64,000 bases of DNA, from the NCBI RefSeq assembly GCF_014352855.1, contig NZ_CP060697.1, positions 1,178,001-1,242,000 on the forward strand. The letters are read 5' to 3'. This document shows, piece by piece, positions 47,637-57,454 of the stretch (position 1 is its first letter; every line of letters begins with the position of its first letter). The position numbers were made by a program, and so were the translations under genes. This DNA is from Sphingomonas sabuli. Lineage in GTDB: Bacteria; Pseudomonadota; Alphaproteobacteria; Sphingomonadales; Sphingomonadaceae. The notes under the pieces were generated by a model, which was not told the origin of the DNA, did not search any database, and was given only the letters and a program-made list of their open reading frames with translations.

Positions 47637-49943
47637 CTAGAGGATGAAGTCCCCGCCGACCAAAGTATGACCGCCGTCCAGCCGGATCATGAAGTCCGCG
47701 GCCCCGTCGCCGTTGGTGTCGCCGGACACATAGGTCGTGCCGTTGGTCACCTGGTAGCGCAGCTCCCCGGCCGTGCCGGAGAAGGTTGCGGCGCCGATGA
47801 AGGCGAAAGCCTGGTCGCCGTCCGCGCCCGAACTTGCGTCGACAAAATGCAGGTCAATGCGGTCGCCCTGCGCCTGGCTGAAATCCATGACGCGGTCGGC
47901 GGTGGAGCCGGTCGTTCCACCGAACTCGCCGTCACGGAAGACAAAGGTGTCGGCACCGTTCGCGCCGCGCAGATCGTCCGCCCCAGCGCGCCCGTCGAGC
48001 GTGTTGTTGGCGGCATTGCCGATGATAACGTTGTCCAGCGCGTTGCCGGTCAGCGCTATGCCTGCCGAACCCCGCGCGAAGACGTCTTCGACGTTGTCCT
48101 CAAGCGTCCAGTCGATCGTCGTATAGACCCGGTCCCGCCCGGCGTCCGCAAGCTCGACCGCCCGATCGCCGGCCGTCTCGACATAGTAGATGTCGTTGCC
48201 GCCGCCTCCGCGCATGATGTCGGCGCCAAAGCCGCCGTTGAGGACGTTGACGCCCCCGGTGCCGCTCAGGACATTTGCGAGGTTATTGCCCGCCGCGCGT
48301 ACCGCGGAACCGGTCAGTGTCAGGTTCTCGAAATTGGAACGAAGCGCGAAGGTAACCGAACTGATCACCGTGTCGGTCCCCTGCCCGGCATCTTCGGCGA
48401 TGCGGTCGCCGACATTGTCGACGTAATAGGTGTCGTTGCCCGTTCCGCCGCGCATGATGTCGGCGCCCAGTCCGCCGTTCAAAACGTCGTTGCCGCCACG
48501 GCCGATCAGGCGATCGTCGCCGTCCATTCCGCGCAATGCATTGGCGCCCTCGTCGCCGGAAACCTGATCGGCAAAACCCGAACCGTCGACATTCTCGATC
48601 CCGGTCAAGGTGTCATTGCCGGAACCGCCGGTCGCCTGCGCACCCGTAATGGCCAGGTCGACGGTGACCGCACCGGACGACCCGGCATAGGACAACCGAT
48701 CGATGCCGTCCCCGCCGTCGATCTCGTCATTGCCGGCGCCGCCGTTGAGCACGTCATTGCCCACGTATCCGAACAGATGGTCATTGCCGGCGCCGCCGTT
48801 GAGCGTGTCGTCCGCGTAATAGACTTCCCAGTCGTTGACGTCGAACGTCCCGTCGACGATCTGATTTCCGTCGGCGTCGCTGCGGAAGTAGCCATCGCCG
48901 TACAGCCAGTCGTCGCCGCCGGCGCCGGTCAACACGTCGTTGCCGACTCCTCCGGCCAGGATATTGGTCTCGCCATTGCCGGTCAGCGTGTCGTCGTAAA
49001 AGTCACCGCCCAGATTCTCGACGTTATTGAGTGTCCAATAGCCGGTGCCCACCCATTGCGCGCTGCCCTGGAGCGCAAGCGACACGGTGACGCCCGTGGC
49101 GTCGATGTACGCGTCGAACGACGCCTCATCCGATGCGACCGACAGGTCGGCGGTGTCAATGCCGGTCCCACCATCGATGACCTTGTCGCCGGCACCGACG
49201 GTAAAACGGTCGTCTCCGCCATTGCCCGACAGCACGTCCTGACCGCCGAACGTCCAGAACCAGTTCGCTGCGCCGTCGCCGGTTACCGTGTCGTCGCCAC
49301 GCGTGGCGGTGACCTGTTCGATGCTGACGAACGTATCGCTGCCCTGGCCGGTGTTTTGCGCGCCGGAGATGTTCAGATCGACCGTTACGCCGATGGCATC
49401 GTCCGCTGAGAAATAGCTGACCCGATCGATGCCGGTCCCGCCGTCGTAAAGGTCGTCGCCAAAGGGTGCGCCATAGGTATATTCCGACAACAGGTCGGCA
49501 CCATCTCCGCCGTGAAGGCGGTCATTGCCTTCGTCGCCGCGAATGACGTCGTTGCCCGAATAGCCGTACAACTCCTCCGCGCCTCCGGCGCCCAGGATTT
49601 CGTCGTCGCCGGCCAGGATGGCGGCGAACAAGCCCTGCACGTCTTCGGCGCCCATGAAGGCGTTGAAGGCTTGCACGTCGATAGAGGTTTCAACGAAAAA
49701 TCTTTCCGAAGAATCTTCGGTGAAGGCTACGCGCGTGATTGTGCCGAAAATGGGATAACCGCGATCGTCGAAGTCGGTGAAGGAGCCGAGCATTTCCAGA
49801 AAGTCGAACCCTGGCCAGACTTCGACTTTGACATGTTCTTCGTTGGAGATGACCACTTCGCCGGAAGACGCGATATAGGGCATGAGGGTATCGGCGTAGA
49901 ATGCGTCCATGTCGAAGTCGCCGCTCGCAACGAATCTCGCCAT
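47637..49943 (-). CDS. RTX calcium-binding protein, paired type (second copy)
   Basis: A 768-residue protein with the same architecture as the 34185-36719 product: N-terminal unknown domain (GYPIFG..TRVAFTEDSSERFFVETSIDVQAFNAFMGAEDVQGLFAAIL), irregular RTX block with WFWTFGGQDVLSGNGGDDRF, two 80-residue units and the common tail ending DFIL. The pair brackets the three M10 genes. No enzymatic motif seen. Confidence 0.85.
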   Translation of the reverse strand: MARFVASGDFDMDAFYADTLMPYIASSGEVVISNEEHVKVEVWPGFDFLEMLGSFTDFDDRGYPIFGTITRVAFTEDSSERFFVETSIDVQAFNAFMGAEDVQGLFAAILAGDDEILGAGGAEELYGYSGNDVIRGDEGNDRLHGGDGADLLSEYTYGAPFGDDLYDGGTGIDRVSYFSADDAIGVTVDLNISGAQNTGQGSDTFVSIEQVTATRGDDTVTGDGAANWFWTFGGQDVLSGNGGDDRFTVGAGDKVIDGGTGIDTADLSVASDEASFDAYIDATGVTVSLALQGSAQWVGTGYWTLNNVENLGGDFYDDTLTGNGETNILAGGVGNDVLTGAGGDDWLYGDGYFRSDADGNQIVDGTFDVNDWEVYYADDTLNGGAGNDHLFGYVGNDVLNGGAGNDEIDGGDGIDRLSYAGSSGAVTVDLAITGAQATGGSGNDTLTGIENVDGSGFADQVSGDEGANALRGMDGDDRLIGRGGNDVLNGGLGADIMRGGTGNDTYYVDNVGDRIAEDAGQGTDTVISSVTFALRSNFENLTLTGSAVRAAGNNLANVLSGTGGVNVLNGGFGADIMRGGGGNDIYYVETAGDRAVELADAGRDRVYTTIDWTLEDNVEDVFARGSAGIALTGNALDNVIIGNAANNTLDGRAGADDLRGANGADTFVFRDGEFGGTTGSTADRVMDFSQAQGDRIDLHFVDASSGADGDQAFAFIGAATFSGTAGELRYQVTNGTTYVSGDTNGDGAADFMIRLDGGHTLVGGDFIL

Positions 49944-50090
49944 GTGCCCGCCCCTTTTTACGCCACCCGGTGCATTTATCGGCGCCGGCGGTACGTCCGA
50001 ACTTAAGTTAAATCAAGTTGCTGAATGATAGGGATTTTTGCCCATCCCGCCGGACTGGGCACGCAGATCTGACGGCAATATCGGCTCGAC

Positions 50091-52292
50091 CTACCCGCGC
50101 CGTCCGCCCCCGAACCGAGTCCGCCCCTGTTTCCCGAAGCGACCCTTGCGGGTGCCCGGCTTGCCTTCCGTCGAATTGCCCAGCGGGCGCGGCGCCACGC
50201 GGTCGTGGTCGGGGATGCCGAGCTCGTCTTCCTCCAGCCGGCGGATCTCGTCGCGCAGCCGGCCCGCTTCCTCAAACTCCAGGTCCGCGGCGGCCTTGCG
50301 CATCCGCTGCTCGAGGTCGGCGATATACGCCTTGAGGTTATGCCCGACGAGGTGCGGGCGTTCGTCGTCGCCGGTATCGACCACCACGCCGTCGCGCGAC
50401 GACACGTGGGCGATGATGTCGGAGATGTTGCGCTTGATCGTCGTCGGCGTGATGCCGTGTTCGAGGTTGTACGCTTCCTGCTTTTCGCGCCGCCGCCCGG
50501 TTTCGGCGAGCGCCCGTTCCATCGATCCGGTGACCGTGTCGGCATACAGGATGACGCGGCCCTCGACGTTGCGCGCGGCGCGGCCGATGGTCTGGATCAA
50601 TGAGGTTTCCGACCGCAGGAATCCTTCCTTGTCCGCGTCGAGGATTGCGACCAGCCCGCATTCGGGAATGTCGAGCCCTTCGCGCAGCAGGTTGATGCCC
50701 ACCAGCACGTCATAGACGCCAAGCCGAAGCTCGCGGATCAGCTCGATGCGCTCCAGCGTCTCGACATCGGAATGCATGTAGCGGACCCGCAGCCCCGCCT
50801 CGTGCAGATATTCCGTCAGATCCTCGGCCATGCGCTTGGTCAGCGTGGTGACCAGGGTGCGATAGCCCTTGCGCGCCGTTTCCTTCGCCTCGTGGACAAG
50901 GTCGTCGACCTGGTCCTCGACCGGCTTGATCTCGACCGGCGGGTCGATGAGGCCGGTCGGCCGAATGACCTGTTCGGAAAAGACGCCGCCGGTCTCGGTC
51001 ATTTCCCACGGTCCGGGCGTCGCGCTGACGAAGGTCGTCTGCGGGCGCATCGCGTCCCATTCGTTGAATCGCAGCGGACGGTTGTCGATGCAACTTGGCA
51101 GGCGGAAGCCATATTCGGCCAGCGTGATCTTTCGCCGGTGGTCGCCGCGCGCCATCGCGCCGATCTGCGGCACCGTCTGGTGGCTTTCGTCGATGAACAG
51201 GAGCGCGTTGTCGGGCAGATATTCGAACAGGGTCGGCGGCGGCTCGCCGGGCAGGCGGCCGGTCAGGAAGCGGCTGTAATTCTCGATGCCCGCGCAGCTG
51301 CCGGTCGCGGCGATCATCTCCAGGTCGAAGTTGGTCCGCTGCTCCAGCCGCTGCAGCTCCAGCAACCGGCCTTCGGACTCCAGCTCCTTCAGCCGCTCGG
51401 TCAGCTCGTGGCGGATCGCACCCATCGCCTGCTTCAGCGTCGGGCCGGGCGTCACATAGTGCGAATTGGCATAGACCTTGATGCTGTCGAGGCTCGCCGC
51501 CTTCTTGCCGGTCAGCGGGTCGAACTCGACGATGTCCTCGATGTCGTCGCCAAAGAAGGACACGCGCCACGCGGTGTCCTCGTAATGCGACGGGAAGATT
51601 TCCAGATTGTCGCCGCGGACTCGGAAATTACCGCGGGCGAACGCCTGGTCGTTGCGGCGGTACTGCAGCGCGACCAGCTTGCGGATCACTTCGCGCTGGT
51701 CGGCGCTTTCGCCCTTTTTCAGCGTAAAGGTCATCGCCGAATAGGTTTCGACCGACCCGATGCCATACAGGCACGAAACCGACGCGACGATGATCACGTC
51801 GTCGCGCTCCAGCAGCGAGCGCGTCGCCGAATGCCGCATCCGGTCGATCGCCTCGTTCACCGAGCTTTCCTTCTCGATGTAGGTGTCGGTCCGCGGGACG
51901 TAGGCTTCGGGCTGGTAATAATCGTAATAGCTGACGAAATATTCGACCGCATTGTCGGGGAAGAAGCTCTTGAACTCCCCGTACAACTGGGCGGCGAGGA
52001 TCTTGTTGGGCGCGATCACCAGTGCGGGCCGCTGCAATTCCTCGATCACCTTGGCCATGGTGAAGGTCTTGCCTGACCCGGTCACGCCCAGCAGCACCTG
52101 GCTCCGCTCGCCCTCGCGCGCCGCCTCGGTCAATTCCCTGATCGCGGTCGGCTGATCCCCGGCGGGCGAATATTCCGACGCCAGCACGAATTTCTTCCCG
52201 CCCTCCGCCTTTTCGGGCCGCGCGGGCTTGTGCGGGACGAAGGTGTCGCCGGTGTCGGGTTCGGCCAGCGAGGTGCGAATCTGGATTGCCAT
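50091..52292 (-). CDS. uvrB: Excinuclease ABC subunit B
   Basis: UvrB is the damage-verifying helicase of nucleotide excision repair. The 733-residue protein has Walker A GVTGSGKT, the beta-hairpin [22 protein letters not shown], helicase motifs DESHQT and the C-terminal UVR domain ending in an arginine/glycine-rich tail ([18 protein letters not shown]). Length is slightly above usual because of the tail. It is on the same strand as the RTX cluster, 147 bases upstream of it, with no evident relation. Confidence 0.97.
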   Translation of the reverse strand: MAIQIRTSLAEPDTGDTFVPHKPARPEKAEGGKKFVLASEYSPAGDQPTAIRELTEAAREGERSQVLLGVTGSGKTFTMAKVIEELQRPALVIAPNKILAAQLYGEFKSFFPDNAVEYFVSYYDYYQPEAYVPRTDTYIEKESSVNEAIDRMRHSATRSLLERDDVIIVASVSCLYGIGSVETYSAMTFTLKKGESADQREVIRKLVALQYRRNDQAFARGNFRVRGDNLEIFPSHYEDTAWRVSFFGDDIEDIVEFDPLTGKKAASLDSIKVYANSHYVTPGPTLKQAMGAIRHELTERLKELESEGRLLELQRLEQRTNFDLEMIAATGSCAGIENYSRFLTGRLPGEPPPTLFEYLPDNALLFIDESHQTVPQIGAMARGDHRRKITLAEYGFRLPSCIDNRPLRFNEWDAMRPQTTFVSATPGPWEMTETGGVFSEQVIRPTGLIDPPVEIKPVEDQVDDLVHEAKETARKGYRTLVTTLTKRMAEDLTEYLHEAGLRVRYMHSDVETLERIELIRELRLGVYDVLVGINLLREGLDIPECGLVAILDADKEGFLRSETSLIQTIGRAARNVEGRVILYADTVTGSMERALAETGRRREKQEAYNLEHGITPTTIKRNISDIIAHVSSRDGVVVDTGDDERPHLVGHNLKAYIADLEQRMRKAAADLEFEEAGRLRDEIRRLEEDELGIPDHDRVAPRPLGNSTEGKPGTRKGRFGKQGRTRFGGGRRG

Positions 52293-52348
52293 GTTCGTTA
52301 ACAGATGGCGGTTATGCCGGGCCGCTTCAACGGGGCCGGGGATATGAC

Positions 52349-52768
52349 GTGCGGCGGGCGTGGATCGGGATATTGCTGATGCTTGCAGGGTGCGGGGAAC
52401 AGGAACGGTTCGCGGCTGGCACGTGGCAGGTCGACGCGTGGATGGAATCGGACCTTGGATCGACCCGGGACGTGCCCGGCGCCATGCAGTCCGAAAAGCT
52501 CGAGCTAGGCCGTAAAGCCGCGGACAACCCGCCGGAAGTGGTCATGTTTCGCGAATTCTACCACGGGATGCAAAGGGCCGACGTGACCTTCAAGGACGGA
52601 CGCATCGAAGGCAGCTTCGCGCAGCCGGCGGTCGACGATATCGCCGCGCACGACGTCCCCATTTCCGGCACCTACGGTCGCGACCGCTTTCGCTTGAAGC
52701 TGCGATTCTCCGCCTTCGGCACGGGGATCGACCAGATCGTCGAAGGCCGGCTCGTCACGCCCGCCTGA
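52349..52768 (+). CDS. Small lipoprotein, DUF3617-like
   Basis: A 139-residue protein with lipobox LLMLAGC. The mature part starts [11 protein letters not shown], and GRIEGSF and [12 protein letters not shown] follow, a pattern like DUF3617 periplasmic proteins of unknown function. The GTG at 52349 begins the signal peptide; the divergent uvrB start is 56 bases away. Confidence 0.65.
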   Translation: MRRAWIGILLMLAGCGEQERFAAGTWQVDAWMESDLGSTRDVPGAMQSEKLELGRKAADNPPEVVMFREFYHGMQRADVTFKDGRIEGSFAQPAVDDIAAHDVPISGTYGRDRFRLKLRFSAFGTGIDQIVEGRLVTPA

Positions 52769-52804
52769 TTGCCGCCGCGCGGCCGCCGTCTTACACGCTT
52801 GCCA

Positions 52805-53533
52805 ATGCGGTTTGGGATCCTTGCTCATAGCGCCGAGGGGGCAGCGCTCTGCTTCCTCGAATTCTGCCGCAACGGCTTTCGCGACATCGGCCCGCACCTG
52901 CATCCCGACGTCATGCTGGACTGCGAAGCGATGGGCCATGTCATGCCGGCGTGGGATGCCGGCGACCACGCCGCGGTCCGCGCCTACTTCGCGCAGTCGG
53001 TCGCTCGGCTTGCGGCCGGCGGCTGCGATTTCTTCGCCTGCCCCGACAATACCGCCCATATCGCGCTGGAAATGCCGGGTGCGGACCTGCCGCTGCCCGG
53101 TCTCAACATCGGCGACGTGGTGGCCGAACGCGCCGCAGCGCTCGGCATGACCCGGGTCGCGGTGCTCGGCACCCGCTTCACCATGGCAGGCCCCGTCTAT
53201 CGCCGGGCGCTGCCTGCGGTCGGCATTGCGCCCGTCTTCGCCACCGCGGACGAGCGCGCCGACATCGACCGCATCATCTTCGACGAACTGGTCGAGGGCC
53301 GCTTTACCGCGCCGTCGCGCGCCCGCTACGTCGAGATCATCGAGCGGATGAAGCGCGAGGACGGCTGCGACGGGGTCGCGCTGGTCTGTACGGAAATCCC
53401 GCTGCTGGTGACGGCCGACGTTTCGCCGCTGCCGATCCTCGATTCCACCCTCCTGCTGGCCAGGGCCGCGTTCGAGGTCGCGACCGGCGCCCGGCCCCTG
53501 CCGCACTGGCGCGGCGGCCCGGTCGGGCAATAG
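52805..53533 (+). CDS. Aspartate/glutamate racemase family protein
   Basis: A 242-residue cytoplasmic protein beginning MRFGILAHSAEG. Two cysteine motifs FFACPDNTAH and LVCTEIPLL are the paired catalytic cysteines of PLP-independent Asp/Glu racemases, which interconvert L and D amino acids. Specific substrate unknown. The ATG at 52805 opens the conserved fold; 36 bases separate it from the upstream lipoprotein stop. Confidence 0.85.
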   Translation: MRFGILAHSAEGAALCFLEFCRNGFRDIGPHLHPDVMLDCEAMGHVMPAWDAGDHAAVRAYFAQSVARLAAGGCDFFACPDNTAHIALEMPGADLPLPGLNIGDVVAERAAALGMTRVAVLGTRFTMAGPVYRRALPAVGIAPVFATADERADIDRIIFDELVEGRFTAPSRARYVEIIERMKREDGCDGVALVCTEIPLLVTADVSPLPILDSTLLLARAAFEVATGARPLPHWRGGPVGQ

Positions 53534-53586
53534 CTTGCCTTGCGCCGCTGGCGCCATATGGTGCGCGGCCTGTTGGGGGAATGATG

Positions 53587-54132
53587 ATGCGTCGATGCGC
53601 GGCCGCTGCGGCCCTTTGCCTGAGTCTCGCCGCCTGCGGGTCGAAGCCGACGGTCGATGAGACCAACGCCTCGGTCGAGGACGTGTCGCAGGCGGTGCGC
53701 GAAGCGTCCGGGGAAGAGGGGCTCCTCCGGCCCGGCAAGTGGCAATCCAGCGTGACGATCGAAAAGATGTCGGTACCCGGCATGCCGCCCGAAGCGGCCG
53801 AACGGATGCAGTCGGCGATGCAGCAGCCCCGCACCGCCGAAGCCTGCCTGACCGAGGAACAGGCCAAAGAGCCTGGCGCCAACTTCTTCGCCGGCAACGA
53901 TAACTGCCGCTACGACCATTTCCGCATGAAGGGCGGCAAGATCGATGCGCAGATGCGTTGCGCGTCCGGCGCCGCGACCCAGGTCATGAAGATGGCCGGC
54001 ACCTATTCGTCGACCAGCTACGACATGCGGATGGAATCCGACACGACGGGCGGCGAGGCGGGCCAGGCGATGACCATGACCATGCGCGTGGAATCGCGGC
54101 GGACCGGGGACTGCGACGAAAAGGCAAGCTGA
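53587..54132 (+). CDS. DUF3617 family lipoprotein
   Basis: A 181-residue protein with lipobox SLAACGS. The body has LRPGKWQSSVTIEKMSVPGMPPE, CLTEEQAK and GKIDAQMRC, the usual blocks of DUF3617 with four conserved cysteines. Function unknown. Three ATGs occur in a row (53581, 53584, 53587); GGGGGA ends at 53580, so spacing favours the third. Confidence 0.85.
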   Translation: MRRCAAAAALCLSLAACGSKPTVDETNASVEDVSQAVREASGEEGLLRPGKWQSSVTIEKMSVPGMPPEAAERMQSAMQQPRTAEACLTEEQAKEPGANFFAGNDNCRYDHFRMKGGKIDAQMRCASGAATQVMKMAGTYSSTSYDMRMESDTTGGEAGQAMTMTMRVESRRTGDCDEKAS

Positions 54133-54159
54133 ATCGCGGCGTCGCGCGTTGGCGCGGGC

Positions 54160-55032
54160 GTGACCACCCACCTCATCCTCAACGCGGCCTCCGGCCCGGC
54201 GTCCGACCGCGCCGCGATCGAACAGGCAATTGCCGCCGCGGGCCTCTCCGCCCGCCCGACCTGGGTCGACGGCGGCAACGTTGCGGACCTTGCGCGACAG
54301 GCGCTCGATCGGGGCGCGACGACGGTGGTCGCGGGCGGCGGCGACGGGACGTTGAGCAGCGTCGCCGCCGTGCTTGCCGGGACCGGCATGACGATGGGCA
54401 TCCTGCCGCTGGGCACCCTCAACCATTTCGCCCGTGACCTCGGCATTCCCGCCGACATCGGCGAAGCGGCGCAAGTCGTCGCTGCAGGAAAAGTCCGCCA
54501 GGTCGACGTGGCCGAAGTCAACGGCCACCTGTTTCTCAACAACAGCGCGATCGGCCTTTACCCGCTGATGGTGGTCGACCGCGATCTGCAACGGCGGCGG
54601 CTGGGCCGGACCAAGAAACGGGCGATGATCGTCGCGTCGATCCGCACCTTTGCGCGCTTCAAGCACCAGCGGCTGCGGCTGACCGTGAACGATCGCGAGG
54701 AAAGCGTCGAAACGCCGCTGCTGTTCGTCGGCAACAACGACTATCGGGTCGACATCATCGGCCGCGGCAGCCGCGCCAGCCTGCAGGACGGCGAACTGTT
54801 CGTGCTGGTCATGCGCAGCACCAGCCGCCTGGGCCTCGTCGCGGCGACGTTGCGTGCCTTGTTCAACCGCACCCGGTCCGGCGACATGGTCCAGCTGACC
54901 GGCGTCACCAGCCTGCGCGTGACTTCGCGCCGGTCGCACCTGCCGGTGGCGGTCGACGGCGAAGTCGTCGGCATGGCCTCGCCGCTCGACTACACAATCC
55001 GGCCGCGGGCGCTAAACGTCATCGTTCCATGA
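54160..55032 (+). CDS. Diacylglycerol kinase family lipid kinase (YegS-like)
   Basis: A 290-residue protein with the nucleotide-binding GGGDGTLSSVAAVL and LPLGTLNHFARDLGIP, hallmarks of the DAGK catalytic domain, and C-terminal beta-sandwich with AVDGEVVG. It phosphorylates a lipid such as diacylglycerol. GTG start at 54160. The next gene starts in its stop codon (ATGA). Confidence 0.9.
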   Translation: MTTHLILNAASGPASDRAAIEQAIAAAGLSARPTWVDGGNVADLARQALDRGATTVVAGGGDGTLSSVAAVLAGTGMTMGILPLGTLNHFARDLGIPADIGEAAQVVAAGKVRQVDVAEVNGHLFLNNSAIGLYPLMVVDRDLQRRRLGRTKKRAMIVASIRTFARFKHQRLRLTVNDREESVETPLLFVGNNDYRVDIIGRGSRASLQDGELFVLVMRSTSRLGLVAATLRALFNRTRSGDMVQLTGVTSLRVTSRRSHLPVAVDGEVVGMASPLDYTIRPRALNVIVP

Positions 55033-56234
55033 AGCTTGCTTCAGCCGCCGTCGCCGCCCTCGCGCTTGCCGGATGCACCACCGTCCGGCCGGCGCCGCAA
55101 CCGCTGGCGCAGGCAGGCATTGCGTTCGACCGCGGCGGCGAGATCGGCGCCTTCGCCGACGGCCTTGCCGATCCGCAAGCCCGGCGCCCGGTCACTCCCG
55201 ACGACCCGGTGCGCATCGCTTCGATCAGCAAGATCGGCGTGGCGATCGGCGTGATGAAGCTGGTCGAATCTGGCCGGCTCGACCTTGACGCCGACGTTTC
55301 GACCTACCTCGGCTGGACGCTTCGCAACCCGGCTTTCCCCAGCCGGCCGATCACGCTGCGCCAGTTGCTGTCGCACACCAGCTCCATCCGCGATTCGGAC
55401 GACCAATATGCCATCCCCCTTGGCCGCACGGTGCGCAGCGCGGTGGCCAGCCCCGCCTCGTGGGATCCGTTGCACGCGCCCGGCGCCGGATATTTCACTT
55501 ACTCCAACATGAATTTCCCGGTCGTCGGCTCGATCGTCGAACGGGTTACCGGCGAACGGTTCGACCGGTGGATGCGGGCCAATGTGCTCGACCCGATGGG
55601 CATCGACGCCTGCTACAATTGGCCGACCTGTAGCGACGCTGCCGTCGCCCGCGCCGTCCAGCTGAGCGAACCCGACGGCACGCCGATCCGCGACGACCTC
55701 CACGGCCGCCGCCCCGCCTGCCCCGTCTATGTCGAGGACCCGGCGCCCTGTGACCTGACTCTATGGAAAGCGGGCGACAATGGCGCATTGTTCGCGCCGC
55801 AGGGCGGGTTGCGCATCTCGGTGCGCGGGCTGGCGCGGATCGGCCGGTTGCTGCTGGGCGGCGGAACGCTCGACGGCGTGCGCATCCTCTCGCCCCGATC
55901 GGTTGATGCCCTGCTCGCCCCCGCATGGCGGTTCGACGGCACCAACGGGCAGACCGACGGCGGCTTCTACTGCACCTACGGACTCGCCACGCAGACCATC
56001 CCCACGCGCGCCGCCGGCTGCGATGACGATCCCGCCGGCGACGGCGTCGTGCGCGTCGGCCATGCCGGCGAAGCCTATGGCCTGCGCTCCGGCCTATGGA
56101 TCGACCGCGCGCGGGGCACCGGCGTTGCCTATTTCTCGACCGGCCTCGGCGACGACCCGCCCCGTGGCGACAGCGCCTATCGCATCAGCGAGGAGATCGC
56201 CTTTGCTCGCGCCCTCGCGCTGGGCCGCCGCTGA
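55029..56234 (+). CDS. Serine hydrolase lipoprotein of the beta-lactamase family (class C fold)
   Basis: A 401-residue protein with lipobox ALAGC. Motif one is SISK (residues 65-68), motif two YSNMNF and motif three VGHAGEAYG, so unlike the 1380-2735 paralogue all three are intact. Likely a periplasmic D-aminopeptidase, esterase or PBP-related enzyme. Overlaps the lipid kinase gene by four bases. Confidence 0.88.
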   Translation: MKLASAAVAALALAGCTTVRPAPQPLAQAGIAFDRGGEIGAFADGLADPQARRPVTPDDPVRIASISKIGVAIGVMKLVESGRLDLDADVSTYLGWTLRNPAFPSRPITLRQLLSHTSSIRDSDDQYAIPLGRTVRSAVASPASWDPLHAPGAGYFTYSNMNFPVVGSIVERVTGERFDRWMRANVLDPMGIDACYNWPTCSDAAVARAVQLSEPDGTPIRDDLHGRRPACPVYVEDPAPCDLTLWKAGDNGALFAPQGGLRISVRGLARIGRLLLGGGTLDGVRILSPRSVDALLAPAWRFDGTNGQTDGGFYCTYGLATQTIPTRAAGCDDDPAGDGVVRVGHAGEAYGLRSGLWIDRARGTGVAYFSTGLGDDPPRGDSAYRISEEIAFARALALGRR

Positions 56235-56278
56235 ACCGCTCGCTTGCCCGCCCGCCGGGCGCGCCGCATAGCGCGGCG

Positions 56279-57454
56279 ATGGACGAAGAATTCTACCGCA
56301 TCCGCCGGCTGCCACCCTACGTCTTCGCCGAGGTGAACGCGATGAAGGCGGCCGCCCGCGCCGCGGGGCACGACATCGTCGACCTTGGCATGGGCAATCC
56401 CGACGGCGCCCCGCCCGACCATGTCATCGCCAAATTGTGCGAGGTCGCGGCCAAGCCGACCGCCCACCGCTATTCCGCGTCGCGGGGCATTCCCGGCCTG
56501 CGCAAGGCCCAGGCCAATTACTACCAGCGCCGGTTCGGGGTCACGCTCGATCCCGACCGCGAAGTGATCGTCACCCTGGGCTCGAAGGAAGGGCTGGCCA
56601 ACCTGGCCCAGGCGATCACCGCGCCGGGCGACGTCGTCCTTGCCCCCAATCCCAGCTATCCCATCCATACCTTCGGCTTCGTCATCGCCGGCGCCGCGAT
56701 CCGCTCGATCCCCGCCGCACCCGGCGAGGACTTCTTCAAGCGGCTGCGCATGTCGATGCGCTACAGCGTCCCGCGGCCCAAGGTGCTGGTGGTCGGCTAT
56801 CCCAGCAACCCGACCGCCTACGTCGCCGACCTGCCCTTTTACGAACGGCTGGTCGCCTTCGCCCGCGAACACGATCTGATCGTCATTTCCGACCTCGCTT
56901 ATGCCGAAATCTATTTCGGCGACACGCCCACGCCATCTATCCTGCAGGTCGACGGCGCCAGGGACGTGGCGGTCGAGTTCACGTCAATGTCCAAGACCTA
57001 TTCGATGGCCGGCTGGCGGATGGGCTTCGCGGTCGGCAACGCCCGGCTGATCGAGGCGCTGACCCGGGTCAAATCCTATCTCGACTATGGCGCCTTCACC
57101 CCGGTCCAGGCCGCGGCCTGCGCCGCGCTCAACGGGCCGCAGGACATCGTCGAGGCCAACCGCCAGCTGTACCGCAAGCGCCGCGACGTGCTGGTCGAAA
57201 GCTTCGGCCGCGCCGGCTGGGACATTCCCGTGCCGCAGGCTTCGATGTTCGCCTGGGCGCCGCTGCCCGAAAAGTTCAGGCACATGGGCAGCATGGATTT
57301 CGCCAAGATGCTGATCCGCGACGCCGGCGTCGCGGTCGCCCCGGGCGTCGGCTTCGGCGAGGAAGGCGAAGGCTTCGTCCGCCTCGCGCTGGTCGAAAAC
57401 GAACAGCGCCTGCGCCAGGCGGCCCGCGCCATCCGCAAGCTGCTTGACCGCTAA
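56279..57454 (+). CDS. alaC: Alanine/glutamate-pyruvate aminotransferase (AlaC type)
   Basis: A 391-residue PLP enzyme. FYRIRRLPPYVFAEVN, DLGMGNPDGAPP, HRYSASRGIPGLR and the lysine site SMSKTYSMAGWRMGF closely match E. coli AlaC, which makes alanine from pyruvate and glutamate. Homologues are sometimes labelled LL-diaminopimelate aminotransferase. The stop overlaps the convergent M28 gene. Confidence 0.88.
   Translation: MDEEFYRIRRLPPYVFAEVNAMKAAARAAGHDIVDLGMGNPDGAPPDHVIAKLCEVAAKPTAHRYSASRGIPGLRKAQANYYQRRFGVTLDPDREVIVTLGSKEGLANLAQAITAPGDVVLAPNPSYPIHTFGFVIAGAAIRSIPAAPGEDFFKRLRMSMRYSVPRPKVLVVGYPSNPTAYVADLPFYERLVAFAREHDLIVISDLAYAEIYFGDTPTPSILQVDGARDVAVEFTSMSKTYSMAGWRMGFAVGNARLIEALTRVKSYLDYGAFTPVQAAACAALNGPQDIVEANRQLYRKRRDVLVESFGRAGWDIPVPQASMFAWAPLPEKFRHMGSMDFAKMLIRDAGVAVAPGVGFGEEGEGFVRLALVENEQRLRQAARAIRKLLDR

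Noticed and set aside
34185..49943. Long open frames on the plus strand opposite the RTX genes (for example 42684-44255 and 47607-49409)
   Set aside because: They mirror the repeated codons of the genes beneath, have no ribosome binding sites or recognisable domains, and are expected in GC-rich DNA.
30205..49943. Repeats that could suggest a CRISPR array
   Set aside because: Repeat periods are 240 and 351 bases in coding phase, with no short repeat/spacer structure or cas genes.
52293..52348. Possible SOS box upstream of uvrB
   Set aside because: GTTC is present, but no second GTTC or GAAC follows at the seven-base spacing known for alphaproteobacterial LexA sites.
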